A stretch of DNA of 64,000 bases from Neptunitalea chrysea (GCF_027924145.1 NZ_BRVP01000001.1:124001-188000); one strand, 5' to 3'. Positions 1-8,986 are shown, counted from the stretch's first letter. Notes: generated from the letters alone by a model not told the origin. Translations and numbers: made by a program.

Positions 1-252
1 CCACAACAGGTAATTAAACGTGCTAATAAAATATTAAAGCAGTTAGAGAAATCGCACGCAGGAGAACAAACCAAAGAAACCATTGCCAGATTGGAAGATG
101 AAATGCAGTTGAGCATTTTTAATTTAGACGATCCGTTATTAATGGAGATAAAAGAAGAAATATTACATACCGATATAGATACGTTAACCCCTGTAGAAGC
201 TTTAATGAAGCTGAATGAAATTAAGCGAATGTTGGTAAAGAAAACCAAGTGA
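1..252 (+). CDS. mutS: DNA mismatch repair protein MutS, C-terminal end (partial)
   Basis: The reading frame is open from the first base and ends in TGA at 250-252, giving the last 83 residues of a protein whose start lies outside the window. The tail has the shape of MutS: a helical segment leaving the ATPase domain, then the acidic stretch NLDDPLLMEIKEEIL and the closing LTPVEALMKLNEIKRML. In MutS this C-terminal region follows the ABC-type ATPase and supports dimer and tetramer contacts and MutL coupling. No ATPase motif is visible here, so the call rests on the C-terminal pattern alone. Confidence 0.85.
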   Translation, partial: PQQVIKRANKILKQLEKSHAGEQTKETIARLEDEMQLSIFNLDDPLLMEIKEEILHTDIDTLTPVEALMKLNEIKRMLVKKTK

Positions 253-307
253 TTTATTGATTTTTAAGGGGTTGTGAAAAAATATATTTTTTTTGCTACA
301 AAAAACT

Positions 308-336
308 TTGACGTTGCTATAAATGTATTATATTTG
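308..336 (+). promoter_or_regulatory. Flavobacterial-type promoter for the tRNA cluster
   Basis: TTG at 308-310 and TATATTTG at 329-336, separated by 18 bases, fit the Bacteroidetes primary sigma consensus TTG-N17-23-TAnnTTTG. The predicted start is about 30 bases before the tRNA-Gly gene and downstream of the mutS stop. Confidence 0.65.
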
Positions 337-374
337 CATCCGCAATCAAGAATTGCAAACGCTCTTAAAAATAT

Positions 375-447
375 GCGAAAATAGCTCAGCTGGTAGAGCG
401 CAACCTTGCCAAGGTTGAGGTCGCGGGTTCGAACCCCGTTTTTCGCT
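375..447 (+). tRNA. tRNA-Gly (GCC)
   Basis: A full cloverleaf is visible. The acceptor stem pairs GCGAAAA with TTTTCGC, followed by discriminator T447. There is a D arm, a five-pair anticodon stem CAACC/GGTTG around the loop TTGCCAA with anticodon GCC, and a T arm with TTCGAAC. CCA is not encoded, as is usual in this phylum. It heads a cluster of three tRNAs. Confidence 0.97.
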
Positions 448-462
448 CATGTAATGTATAAC

Positions 463-548
463 GCTCGAGTGGTGGAATTGGTAGACACGCTGGACTTAAA
501 ATCCAGTGATCAGTAATGGTCGTGCGGGTTCAAGTCCCGCCTCGAGTA
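463..548 (+). tRNA. tRNA-Leu (TAA), copy 1
   Basis: An 86-base class II tRNA with a long variable arm. The acceptor pairs GCTCGAG with CTCGAGT, the anticodon loop CTTAAAA carries TAA, and the T loop is TTCAAGT. It lies 15 bases after tRNA-Gly, probably in the same transcript, and is followed at once by an intrinsic terminator. Confidence 0.97.
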
Positions 549-550
549 CA

Positions 551-584
551 AAAAAGCCTTGTCGGTTTTGACGAGGCTTTTTTT
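551..584 (+). terminator. Intrinsic terminator after tRNA-Leu copy 1
   Basis: The stem AAGCCTTGTC/GACGAGGCTT, with one G-T wobble and a short GTTTT loop, is followed by a run of seven T. It ends the tRNA-Gly/tRNA-Leu transcript, so copy 2 probably needs its own promoter or readthrough. Confidence 0.85.
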
Positions 585-637
585 CTATTTTAAAGCAGCT
601 TTTTAAAAGAGGTTATACATTTATATATACAATATTC

Positions 638-723
638 GCTCGAGTGGTGGAATTGGTAGACACGCTGGACTTAAAATCCAGTGATCAGTAATGGTCGTGC
701 GGGTTCAAGTCCCGCCTCGAGTA
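638..723 (+). tRNA. tRNA-Leu (TAA), copy 2
   Basis: Identical across all 86 bases to the copy 175 bases upstream, including anticodon TAA and the variable arm. The flanking DNA is unlike that of copy 1: the terminators differ in sequence. This suggests an older tandem duplication with only the tRNA kept identical. I could not find a clear consensus promoter in the 54 bases between the first terminator and this gene. Confidence 0.97.
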
Positions 724-728
724 CAAAA

Positions 729-758
729 GCCTTATCATTTTTTTGATAAGGTTTTTTT
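729..758 (+). terminator. Intrinsic terminator after tRNA-Leu copy 2
   Basis: The perfect seven-pair stem CCTTATC/GATAAGG is followed by seven T. The stretch from 759 to 973 after it holds no gene that I can support. Confidence 0.85.
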
Positions 759-973
759 GTTTTCTTTCTCCTTACGTATTTATATGTTTAGAATACTGTT
801 AAATAGGTATTTATGATTATACCCCGTATAGGGTATGTATTCGTTTTAATAAAATTGGAATTTTGAGAAGTACGTAATTCACAATCGATTTTGTAGCTAC
901 AGTGAATTGTTTACAAAGGTGTTTCCGAAAAGCCTTAAATAGAGTAGGACTCAATTTTCTAAAACTTTTTATT

Positions 974-1240
974 ATGACAGATGTAATGGTATGAGCGTAT
1001 ACTCCTTATACTTCCGATATTTCAAGTGAGGCATCAGCGGCCTTTAAAACAGCATTAAAAGATTTTGTAGGGGTAACCTATACTCCGGTAGCGGTATCAT
1101 CGCAAGTGGTTCATGGTGTTAATTACAAGTTTTTCTGTAATACGTCAACTCCTGAGTTTGTGATGGGAGAAGGGGCTGCCATTGTAAGCATTTTTGCTTT
1201 AAACGGTTCGGCGCATATTACTCATATTCAAACGCTTTAA
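974..1240 (+). pseudogene. Cystatin-like small protein gene interrupted by an in-frame TGA
   Basis: From ATG 974 the frame runs 88 codons to TAA 1238-1240 but carries a TGA at codon 7 (992-994). After that stop it reads AYTPYTSDISSEASAAFKTA and continues with GVTYTPVAVSSQVVHGVNYK, a convincing protein. The segment QVVHG fits the QxVxG motif of cystatin-like folds, and the layout resembles bacterial cystatin-like proteins of 80-90 residues from memory. No in-frame start codon follows the TGA until a GTG deep inside the domain. It could be a TGG-to-TGA nonsense mutation, a readthrough case or a sequencing error. It sits 11 bases before the next gene and is probably co-transcribed with it. Confidence 0.5.
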
Positions 1241-1251
1241 ACTGAATTATT

Positions 1252-1917
1252 ATGCAAGGAATCCCGATTGCCGTTAAGAACGTTACGGTCTATGCGTATT
1301 TTAATCCGTTAGAGCCGTTAGAAGAAGTGATTCTTACAGGAGCCACAGGAACGTATACCGTTGGAACTTTAATGACCAGCGTATTTTACAATTTAGACTT
1401 GAATGCCGATGGGAAGTTTCAGAATCCTTTAAGTATTCACGGTGCCTATTATGCGGTATGTGAAACAGCTGATGGAAAAACCATAAAAACAGAATGGATG
1501 TATTGTATAGATAATTCTTTAGCAGCAAAATTCGGTCGTACCGTTACATTAGGAAAACCTGCTACTGAAGATGTGCTGCATACCAGTATAGGATTAGGTA
1601 TGATAGACCCATCTGATTATATCAGATTAACTCCGTTAGCAGGTATCACCGTAAGTCAGAGATTTCCTGGGATAACTCCATTATCCAGAACTATTATTAT
1701 GAATGGCGAGGGGTATGTTATCACTACTCGTTTTGGAACACCGCATTTAATGGGTATTGAGGTAGATAGTGGAGATCGTGTTTCCAGCTTAGTGCTAGGG
1801 GCGCAAAATATTTCTATAACGGCAAAAACACCTTCAGGAGATACTCATACGCAGTTTGGTTTAACAACCATTTCGGCAGGCGAACCGGCTATCTTTTTAA
1901 AATTACTTGAGGCTTGA
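1252..1917 (+). CDS. Hypothetical protein, 221 aa, no recognised domain
   Basis: I do not recognise this protein. It has no signal peptide or membrane segment. The composition is rich in beta-prone and small residues, with repeated short strands ending in glycine or proline turns (for example GATGTYTVGTL and YIRLTPLAGITVSQRFPG), so a mostly beta fold is likely. The C-terminal half, about residues 125-221, looks like a separate sandwich-like domain. It starts 11 bases after the interrupted cystatin-like gene and ends in front of a terminator, so the two probably form a small transcript. The function is unknown and I infer none. Confidence 0.7.
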   Translation: MQGIPIAVKNVTVYAYFNPLEPLEEVILTGATGTYTVGTLMTSVFYNLDLNADGKFQNPLSIHGAYYAVCETADGKTIKTEWMYCIDNSLAAKFGRTVTLGKPATEDVLHTSIGLGMIDPSDYIRLTPLAGITVSQRFPGITPLSRTIIMNGEGYVITTRFGTPHLMGIEVDSGDRVSSLVLGAQNISITAKTPSGDTHTQFGLTTISAGEPAIFLKLLEA

Positions 1918-1949
1918 TTTAAAATGCATTTAATAATAACTTGTTAAAG

Positions 1950-1987
1950 TTAACCTCGGCATTGTTTGTGGCGGGGTTAATTTTTTT
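1950..1987 (+). terminator. Intrinsic terminator after the 221-aa gene
   Basis: TTAACC at the left pairs with GGTTAA at the right, with further partial pairing inside, followed by seven T. It separates this gene from the oppositely oriented histidine kinase. Confidence 0.65.
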
Positions 1988-2024
1988 GAATTATTGTTGT
2001 CTATTATTTTTATTGTCTTCGTGA

Positions 2025-4247
2025 TTACTCTCCTAAGTATTGCTCTAATAATATCTGTAACTTTTCAAAAATAACTGGCTTCGTAAGGAAGTCATCCAAA
2101 CCTTCGGTAAAGGCAAGTTTTCGGTCTTCTTCAAAAGCAGAGGCAGTTACCGCTATAATAGGAATAGGGGTGTCTTTGTATTTTTGGGTAGCTTTAATTT
2201 GTTTAGTAGCTTCAATACCATTTAATAAGGGCATTTGAATATCCATAAGCATAAGCTCATAATCGTTACTTAGATATTCATCTAAAGCTTCTTTCCCATT
2301 ATGGGTAATAGTATATGCTACCTGTAGCTTGGATAGCATACGTTGCAATACCATTTGATTTATTTTGTTATCCTCGGCTATTAAAATACGATTGCCTTTC
2401 AGTTTGTCTAATTTGGTATTGTTAGCTGTTGTATGTGTCAGGGAAGTAGGTATATGGGCCACCTCAAAGCTTAGTTCAAAGTAAAACTTGGTTCCTTGGT
2501 TAGGGGTGCTTTCTAAGTGTAATGTACCTCCCATAAGTTGTACTAGCTCATTACTAATGGTAAGTCCTAATCCGGTACCACCATATTTTCTAGTGGTAGA
2601 AATATCGTTTTGTACAAAGGCTTCAAAAAGGCGCTTTTGCTGATCTTTTTCTATTCCAATACCGGTGTCTTTTACTGTAAATCGTACTACCGTATGGGTG
2701 TCTGTTTTCGCTACCTTTTTAACTACAAGACTTACACTACCTATGTGGGTAAATTTAATGGCATTACTTACAATGTTTAGCAATACCTGTTGTAAACGCA
2801 ACACATCTCCTTTAAGTTGTTTTGGGATGCTTTTATCTATTTTGGTTTTAAAAGCGATGTTTTTTTCCTTAACCTGATGTTTAAAAATACCTTCAATGTT
2901 TTTAAATACACTATTTAGTTGAAAGGTATTGTTTTCAATAGTCATTTTACCTTCTTCCAGTTTGGAGTAATCCAGAATCATGTTCACCAGTTCTAGCAGG
3001 TGGTTAGCAGAGTAATTGGCTAGTTGAATGTTTTTCTTTTGTTCATCGCTTAAAGGTTCCATTTCAATAATCTGCAACATACCAATAATACCATTAAGAG
3101 GGGTGCGTATTTCATGACTCATATTGGCTAAAAATCGAGCTTTGTAGTGAACGTTTCGATCTGCTTTTTCCTTTTCTTCATTAAGCCTTACAATGGTTTT
3201 ATTTAAGGTTTCCTTCATAAGTTGAAAATTAGAGAACAGTCTCCGTATTTCAATTGCCGAAAGCTTAAATTTAGGTGCCGGAAGCGAGTTATTAGGATTG
3301 TTTAGAAAGTCATTTTGAATGTAATACCTAAATCGATCATTAATAAGTTTAATATCGTGGGTAAGTGTTTTTACTAAATAAGTGCTGGCAAAAATAGCGA
3401 TGATTCCAATAAAAATGGTTTGAATTATCAGGTAGTTGGAGTTGGTTTTATTCAACTGCATCATTTTGTCGGCCGTGATGCTTTTAATGTTTACCAAGTT
3501 ATTGTTAATCTGGTCGTGCAGTTTTTTTACATCATTAATAAGTCCTGTTTCATTGTAAAACCCTAACAGATTGCTTTTTTCTACGTACTCATTAAAGGTA
3601 GTGTGGTAGGTGTTTAACAGTTCTAGTGTTTGAGCGTCGTTTTTAAACTGTTTCTCAATTTCAGTAATAAGAAAGTTGAATCTTTCTTGATAAATATGTT
3701 CGCCACGAAGCATAAAATCTTTTTCATGTCTTCTTAGCTGTAGTATAACATCTTTTGGTATTACGTCAAGGCGCTCTATTTTATGAGCAGCTTCTCGCAT
3801 GCTCCCTTCAGTACCATAATCTTTAAAGCCTCTTAGTTGTATTGCTTTTCTGGTGTCCCAGGCTAAGGTAATTAACTTCTGGTAGTTATTGTTTGCTGTT
3901 TTAATAGAATCTTGAATAGCAATACTCAGATTTTTAGAATCTCCTTTTAAATAGGACAATGCTTTTTGATTTATCTGGAGATTATTAAGGTAGGTATCTA
4001 TGTTAGGTTGTGTATTACGAGTGTAAAAAGAAGGATCTTTATACCCTGCTAAAATAAAGTTCTGATAGTTGATGAAATTTTCTGAAAATCGGTTTTGTGT
4101 CTTAGATAGCTTAATAGAAAATACAGAAACCTTATTAGTTTCTTTATCGGTACGTAAATACAAAAATAACCATAAGGCAAGAATTAATGCCAAATAAATA
4201 AAAGACTGCCAGATCTGAAAGGCTAAGTTTTTAGTATGTATTTTCAA
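2025..4247 (-). CDS. Hybrid sensor histidine kinase / response regulator
   Basis: This inner-membrane hybrid kinase has a transmembrane helix at about residues 10-30, a helical periplasmic sensor of roughly 240 residues, and a second helix at about 272-292. A linker is followed by HisKA with the phospho-acceptor H378 in NMSHEIRTPLNG. The HATPase domain has N, G1 (DTGIGI) and G2 (GGTGLGL) boxes. A C-terminal receiver has D669 in LMDIQMPLLNG and a closing TKP. There is no DNA-binding output domain, so phosphate is expected to move on through an Hpt protein or a separate regulator. It stands alone between convergent and tandem neighbours, and its signal is unknown. All catalytic motifs look intact. 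Confidence 0.93.
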   Translation of the reverse strand: MKIHTKNLAFQIWQSFIYLALILALWLFLYLRTDKETNKVSVFSIKLSKTQNRFSENFINYQNFILAGYKDPSFYTRNTQPNIDTYLNNLQINQKALSYLKGDSKNLSIAIQDSIKTANNNYQKLITLAWDTRKAIQLRGFKDYGTEGSMREAAHKIERLDVIPKDVILQLRRHEKDFMLRGEHIYQERFNFLITEIEKQFKNDAQTLELLNTYHTTFNEYVEKSNLLGFYNETGLINDVKKLHDQINNNLVNIKSITADKMMQLNKTNSNYLIIQTIFIGIIAIFASTYLVKTLTHDIKLINDRFRYYIQNDFLNNPNNSLPAPKFKLSAIEIRRLFSNFQLMKETLNKTIVRLNEEKEKADRNVHYKARFLANMSHEIRTPLNGIIGMLQIIEMEPLSDEQKKNIQLANYSANHLLELVNMILDYSKLEEGKMTIENNTFQLNSVFKNIEGIFKHQVKEKNIAFKTKIDKSIPKQLKGDVLRLQQVLLNIVSNAIKFTHIGSVSLVVKKVAKTDTHTVVRFTVKDTGIGIEKDQQKRLFEAFVQNDISTTRKYGGTGLGLTISNELVQLMGGTLHLESTPNQGTKFYFELSFEVAHIPTSLTHTTANNTKLDKLKGNRILIAEDNKINQMVLQRMLSKLQVAYTITHNGKEALDEYLSNDYELMLMDIQMPLLNGIEATKQIKATQKYKDTPIPIIAVTASAFEEDRKLAFTEGLDDFLTKPVIFEKLQILLEQYLGE

Positions 4248-4397
4248 AATATTGGGGGCTATCAGAAATTGAAATTACGGCTATAGGCTTAAATGTACGT
4301 TAGTTCATTATAAAAAAAAGGTTAAGATATTAAACGCTCTAAATTTATCTCGAAATAGACATATAATTCTTAATAAAGGCATCGTGAACTTACTCTA

Positions 4398-5288
4398 TTA
4401 CTTTACTAAAAATTTTGTTTTCACATAATAAGAGGATACAAAATAGTACCCTATACAGGTTATTAGTACAAAGGTTAGTAACGAGAGCTCTAACCAAAAT
4501 TCCATTGGATGTATCCAAATTTCTTTAAATACATTCCATCGTCCTAAAATTTCTACAAAGTTCCAGAATATGATTACTGTAGGAACTGCATATCTAATAG
4601 CATAATCAAACTTTTTAATCTTTACCAAGGTTCTTATTAAATAGGCAGACCAAAGTAAAGAGCCAAATGCGGTGATATACGTTACAGGGTGTTTGTCTCC
4701 TGCAATATCAGAATCGTACACTGTTAATAGCACCAGATAAAAAGTCCATAATATCATAATGGTTTCTATAAAGGTAACCAAAGCAATCGGTTTGCTTTTC
4801 TCTTTTGATTTTAAGCTTTTTTTAATGCCAATTTGTTTTTGTATCCAATTAAAAAATTGGCATTTGTTATATGAAAATACGTAGAACAAGAAAAATGTAC
4901 CCAGCAATCCCAAACTTGAAGGCATTATAAGATATTCGGGTTTAGTAACTACGGTTCCGTTTTCTGTTAGCGGAAGTGTACCAATTTTTTCTGCAATCCA
5001 TACAAATGAAAATTCAATCCACCCGGTCCAAACTAAAATGCCTGCTAGTAACCCTAGTAAAGTAGCGGTCGACTTTTTTTTATCTACCGAAAAACCTGAT
5101 CTAAGAGCAATGACTCCTAAAAGCCCAATACAAAAGGCTCCTGTGTATTTATAGTCTAGAAGTAATTGTTGGTTTAACACCATAAGGGCGTGACCTATAG
5201 GCATAAACAATAACACAATTATAAAAGAAAATATGCCTGTTTTGTATTGTTGAAGTCTCATATTATTATTTAGATTTATTCTAAACAA
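4398..5288 (-). CDS. Multi-pass inner-membrane protein, unknown function
   Basis: About eight hydrophobic helices are visible, beginning with IFSFIIVLLFMPIGHALMVL and ending with a helix at LLTFVLITCIGYYFV. A charged, lysine-rich loop (KKSLKSKEKSKP) sits near the middle. I recognise no transport or enzyme motif. Translation may begin at the internal ATG at 5261 (MRLQQYKTG) rather than at 5288, because the first nine residues are polar and not needed for the first helix. It is a single gene with no obvious operon partner: more than 100 bases separate it from both same-strand neighbours. Confidence 0.75.
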   Translation of the reverse strand: MFRINLNNNMRLQQYKTGIFSFIIVLLFMPIGHALMVLNQQLLLDYKYTGAFCIGLLGVIALRSGFSVDKKKSTATLLGLLAGILVWTGWIEFSFVWIAEKIGTLPLTENGTVVTKPEYLIMPSSLGLLGTFFLFYVFSYNKCQFFNWIQKQIGIKKSLKSKEKSKPIALVTFIETIMILWTFYLVLLTVYDSDIAGDKHPVTYITAFGSLLWSAYLIRTLVKIKKFDYAIRYAVPTVIIFWNFVEILGRWNVFKEIWIHPMEFWLELSLLTFVLITCIGYYFVSSYYVKTKFLVK

Positions 5289-5400
5289 AAATATACAGAA
5301 ATAGCTTAGTTTTCAATAAACACTATCGAGTGTTTAACTACCAATGATATTTGTCAGGTGTATAAAAAAACTATACCGAAAACTAATGATGTATAGCTTC

Positions 5401-7161
5401 TTACGAATTTCTTTTGTCTTGCATTAGTTTAGTAACCGCTTCTTCCAAAGATCCGGCAGGTTCTACCTGTTTGTTGTTAATAAAGAAAATCTCATCGGCA
5501 CTTTCAATGGTGTTTAAACGATGTGCAATAATAATGAGGGTGGTCTCTTTAGGAAGTTTTTTTAAGATTTTATCTAATAGCTGTTCTGTTACCGTATCAA
5601 TATTTGCGGTGGCTTCGTCTAGTATTAGTAAATTGGGGTTGCGCAATACAGCACGCATAAAGGCAATTACTTGCTTTTGCCCTAAGCTGATACTGCTATC
5701 ATCTTCAACTTCGGTTTGTAAGCCCTTGTTGAATAAGCTTAACAGTTCCTCTAATCCTGAGTTATGCAATAGTTTAATAAGCTCTTCATCAGAAGTATTT
5801 TCATAAGATGAATTTCCATAAAGAATATTATCTTTTACTGTACCACTAAACAGAAAAGGTTCTTGTAAAATAAATCCGATTTTATGAGTGCGTTCTTTTG
5901 TGGTGTAGCTTTTTAAATTTTTTCCATTTAGATAAATAGTACCCGATGTTGGGTCAAACAATCGGGCAATTAATGACGCTGTAGTTGTTTTACCTCCACC
6001 GGTAGGCCCCACCAGCGCATAGGTTTTTCCTTTTTCAAGATTAAAGTTAATATCGTGTAACACCTCTTTACCTTCAGGGTATGAAAAATGTACTTTCTCA
6101 AAACTCAATACAGCGTTTTTATGTTGAGGTGTATTGGTGATTTCTACTATGGCAAGGTCACTCTCCAGATTTAAAATTTGAGAAATACGATCCCAGCCAG
6201 CCATAGCCAGTTGAAAGTTGGTCCATAAGGCAGCTATTTGCTGTAAAGGATTATAGAAGCTTTGTGCGTAGGCTATGTAGCTCACTAAGAGTCCAACCGT
6301 GAAATTGCCTGCTATTATTAAACTAATACCATACACCAACACAATAAGCTGTGCAAAATTGGCACCTAATCCGTATACCGGAACAAACAGATTGTTAGCA
6401 AGTCCGGCCTTGATAGAGGCATCATAATTTTCGTTATTTACTTTCGAAAAACGTGATCTGAAATAATCTCTTCTATTGAAAGCAATAACTACTTTAAAGT
6501 TGCTAAGACTTTCTTGTACTTCAGCACTTAAATTTCCGGTAGTTTTTAAACTAATGGCGTTTCGTTTTTTAATCCATGGCGAAACAATTAGCGTAAAAGC
6601 AAATATACACACCCCAGGAATAAGGGTAGCAGCCCCCAACTGAATATGAATTACCAGTAAACATACTCCGGCACCAATCATAATAGCCATATTGCCTATA
6701 AACTGCATTAATGATTGCGAGAAGAACTGGTTAATTTTATCGGTATCGTTATTTACACGAGAGATAATATCTCCTGTTTTATTCTGATTAAAGAACCCAA
6801 TAGGAAGTTCTTGTAGTTTGTTAAATAAAGCGTTACGTAAGGTGTATAGCATGCGTTGCCCAATAGAACCCATTACTTTAGTTTGGAAGTACTGCGTACC
6901 ACTGGCTACCAAATACGTGGCTAAAACCGCAGCAGCATAATACAATAAACTTTTATAATCTCCGGTAGTAACGGCATTATCTACTGCATATCCTACTAAT
7001 AAAGGAGCTATTAATTTAGAAGCAGCGTTGATAATAATGATAAAGAATGCCCACCACAAATTTTTCTTTTCATGCGGAATAAGCTTGAATAATTTATTTA
7101 AAGCACGGACATTAGAAGTCTTTTTCTGTTGCTCAAAAAGCTGATCTAAATTATAGTTCAT
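5401..7161 (-). CDS. ABC exporter half-transporter, catalytic-site subunit (TM288-like)
   Basis: A fused membrane domain with six helices and a nucleotide-binding domain. Walker A is GPTGGGKTT (about residue 390), Walker B is LLILDEATANID with the catalytic Glu present, and the switch His is in IIIAHRLN. The ABC signature, however, reads SISLGQ instead of LSGGQ. The upstream partner has the complementary defects, so the two should form a heterodimeric exporter with one catalytic and one degenerate ATP site. An alternative start at 7200 would give 599 residues. I chose ATG 7161 (MNYNLDQLFEQQ), which overlaps the partner's stop by 11 bases. The substrate is unknown; drug or lipid export is typical of the family. 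Confidence 0.88.
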   Translation of the reverse strand: MNYNLDQLFEQQKKTSNVRALNKLFKLIPHEKKNLWWAFFIIIINAASKLIAPLLVGYAVDNAVTTGDYKSLLYYAAAVLATYLVASGTQYFQTKVMGSIGQRMLYTLRNALFNKLQELPIGFFNQNKTGDIISRVNNDTDKINQFFSQSLMQFIGNMAIMIGAGVCLLVIHIQLGAATLIPGVCIFAFTLIVSPWIKKRNAISLKTTGNLSAEVQESLSNFKVVIAFNRRDYFRSRFSKVNNENYDASIKAGLANNLFVPVYGLGANFAQLIVLVYGISLIIAGNFTVGLLVSYIAYAQSFYNPLQQIAALWTNFQLAMAGWDRISQILNLESDLAIVEITNTPQHKNAVLSFEKVHFSYPEGKEVLHDINFNLEKGKTYALVGPTGGGKTTTASLIARLFDPTSGTIYLNGKNLKSYTTKERTHKIGFILQEPFLFSGTVKDNILYGNSSYENTSDEELIKLLHNSGLEELLSLFNKGLQTEVEDDSSISLGQKQVIAFMRAVLRNPNLLILDEATANIDTVTEQLLDKILKKLPKETTLIIIAHRLNTIESADEIFFINNKQVEPAGSLEEAVTKLMQDKRNS

Positions 7162-8884
7162 ACGTACTGGTGCTTTGTTGTGAATTAAATATTTGTACAT
7201 ATTCCGGACTGCTATGTAGTAGCTCTTCGTGTGTTCCGGTGGCTAATAATTCGCCTTCCATTAGCAGAATGATACGGTCATAATCTAACACCGCATTAAT
7301 TTTCTGGGTAACCGATACTAAGGTAATCTCAGGATAATTAACCCTTAGGTTGTGCCAAATTCGTTGTTCGGTTTGTGTATCTACACGTGCTGTAAAATCA
7401 TCTAAAAATAAAATCTTAGGATTCTGAGCCAAGGCTCTAGCTAGCATAATTCGTTGCTTTTGTCCGCCTGATAACGTTGTACCGCGTTCGGCAATATTGG
7501 TGTCTAATCCGTCTGGTAGTTCTTTAATAAAGTCGGCCAGTTCTGCAGTGTCTATCGCCTTTTGTAAATCGGTATCCTTTACTGTATTGCTAAATGCAAT
7601 GTTTTCTCTAATGGTCATATTAAACAATACACTGTCCTGAAATACCAATCCAATTTGCATGTAGAATTTAGTAGACTTGTAGGTTTCTATAGTATCACCA
7701 TCATATAAAACAGTTCCCGAATTTTGTGAAAGCAAGCCGGTAAGTATATTTAGTAATTGCGTTTTTCCGGCAGCAGTAGGCCCAATAATAGCGACTCTTT
7801 CTGCTGGTTGTATGGTAAAACCAACATTTTTTAATATGGGTTTTTGGTCATACGTTAGGTTAAGATTACTCACGGTAATACGTCCGGTTAAAGGACTCGT
7901 TTTACTGCCTTTATATTCGGTGTCTTCGGCATCTAATACCTCTTTGATGCGAATATATGAAGCTGTTGCCTGTGCAATAATATTACTTGTAAACCCAATC
8001 ACCAAAATAGGGAATATTAACAGGGCTAAATAACTTCTAAAAGCAGCAAAATCTCCTAGAGTCATATCACCTTCAATAACATAATGTCCACCCAAAACCA
8101 AGATAACCAAATTTGCCATATTGGCTACAAAGATGATAATTGGGATAAGGGCTGCAAACAATCGTAAAATAGAAAGACCCAAATCACGTGCGCGTGCATT
8201 CACCTCCATAAATTTATGATACTCCTGCTGTTGCGAGTTTACCACGCGTATTAATGCCGCGCCAATAATACTCTCGTTAATAGTTTTATTTAGACGATCT
8301 ATTACCGATCGACTCTCGGTATACAATACTTTTACTTTTTTAAGTACCAGAAAAAAGGCAACTCCAATCACCGGGATAATAGCGATAACGGTTAGCGCCA
8401 GTTTCCAATCGATACTTAACAATAAAATGCTCCCTCCAATAATTACAAAAACCGAAGAAAACATAGATACCACGGCTTGAGAAACAAATAGTTTAATGGC
8501 ATCGATATCTGAAGTAAAGTTGGTTAATAGTTTAGACGGGTTCGCCTTTTGTACAAATGCATGACTCTGCCTAGATATTTTATCGGATAACTGATTGCGT
8601 AAATCACGGGCTACTTTTTCAGACGTAAAGGTTTGTAAAACACTTTGTAAATAAGTGAACACAAAAATAACCCCTGCAACCCAACCAAAGGTTTTTATAA
8701 TGGTATTGGCAGAAAAGGTGTTGTTGCTAAAAGAATCGATACCGTCTCCAATAATCTTCGGGATCCATAAATTTAATCCGTTACTTAATAAGGCAAACAG
8801 AATGAGCAGTATAACCAAACCTCTATACGGTTTTAATATTTTAAAAATATTAGGCTTTTTGGTTTTTGGCGTTGTTGGTTTCAC
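7151..8884 (-). CDS. ABC exporter half-transporter, degenerate-site subunit (TM287-like)
   Basis: First gene of a two-gene operon, 577 residues, with six membrane helices followed by a nucleotide-binding domain. Walker A is GPTAAGKTQ (about residue 370) and the signature is a perfect LSGGQKQR (about 474). Walker B is LFLDDFTARVD, with Asp where the catalytic Glu should be, and the switch region is VSVTQKIN, with Gln replacing His. These are exactly the non-canonical residues known from the degenerate-site subunit of heterodimeric exporters such as TM287/288, and its good signature completes the partner's active site. Its stop lies inside the 5' end of the next gene, so translation is probably coupled. 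Confidence 0.9.
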   Translation of the reverse strand: MKPTTPKTKKPNIFKILKPYRGLVILLILFALLSNGLNLWIPKIIGDGIDSFSNNTFSANTIIKTFGWVAGVIFVFTYLQSVLQTFTSEKVARDLRNQLSDKISRQSHAFVQKANPSKLLTNFTSDIDAIKLFVSQAVVSMFSSVFVIIGGSILLLSIDWKLALTVIAIIPVIGVAFFLVLKKVKVLYTESRSVIDRLNKTINESIIGAALIRVVNSQQQEYHKFMEVNARARDLGLSILRLFAALIPIIIFVANMANLVILVLGGHYVIEGDMTLGDFAAFRSYLALLIFPILVIGFTSNIIAQATASYIRIKEVLDAEDTEYKGSKTSPLTGRITVSNLNLTYDQKPILKNVGFTIQPAERVAIIGPTAAGKTQLLNILTGLLSQNSGTVLYDGDTIETYKSTKFYMQIGLVFQDSVLFNMTIRENIAFSNTVKDTDLQKAIDTAELADFIKELPDGLDTNIAERGTTLSGGQKQRIMLARALAQNPKILFLDDFTARVDTQTEQRIWHNLRVNYPEITLVSVTQKINAVLDYDRIILLMEGELLATGTHEELLHSSPEYVQIFNSQQSTSTYEL

Positions 8885-8986
8885 TTTACTAATTTAAAAA
8901 GGGAGGTATATTAAATAAACTGCTAAGATATAAATCTGTAAGGTTACTTTAAATATAATTAGCATCTTTATAACATAAGTAGAAAG

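Noticed and set aside
974-1240. Selenocysteine insertion at the TGA of the cystatin-like gene
   Set aside because: I see no convincing hairpin directly after the TGA, the residue is not at a redox site, and Sec machinery is not expected in this group. Nonsense mutation or error is simpler.
463-1917. A tRNA-integrated mobile island starting at tRNA-Leu
   Set aside because: The only repeat is the full second tRNA copy 175 bases away; there is no integrase and only two small genes follow before ordinary chromosomal genes.
5414-5806. A 130-residue frame antisense to the ABC transporter
   Set aside because: It is Ser/Leu-rich antisense of a highly conserved nucleotide-binding domain, a common shadow.
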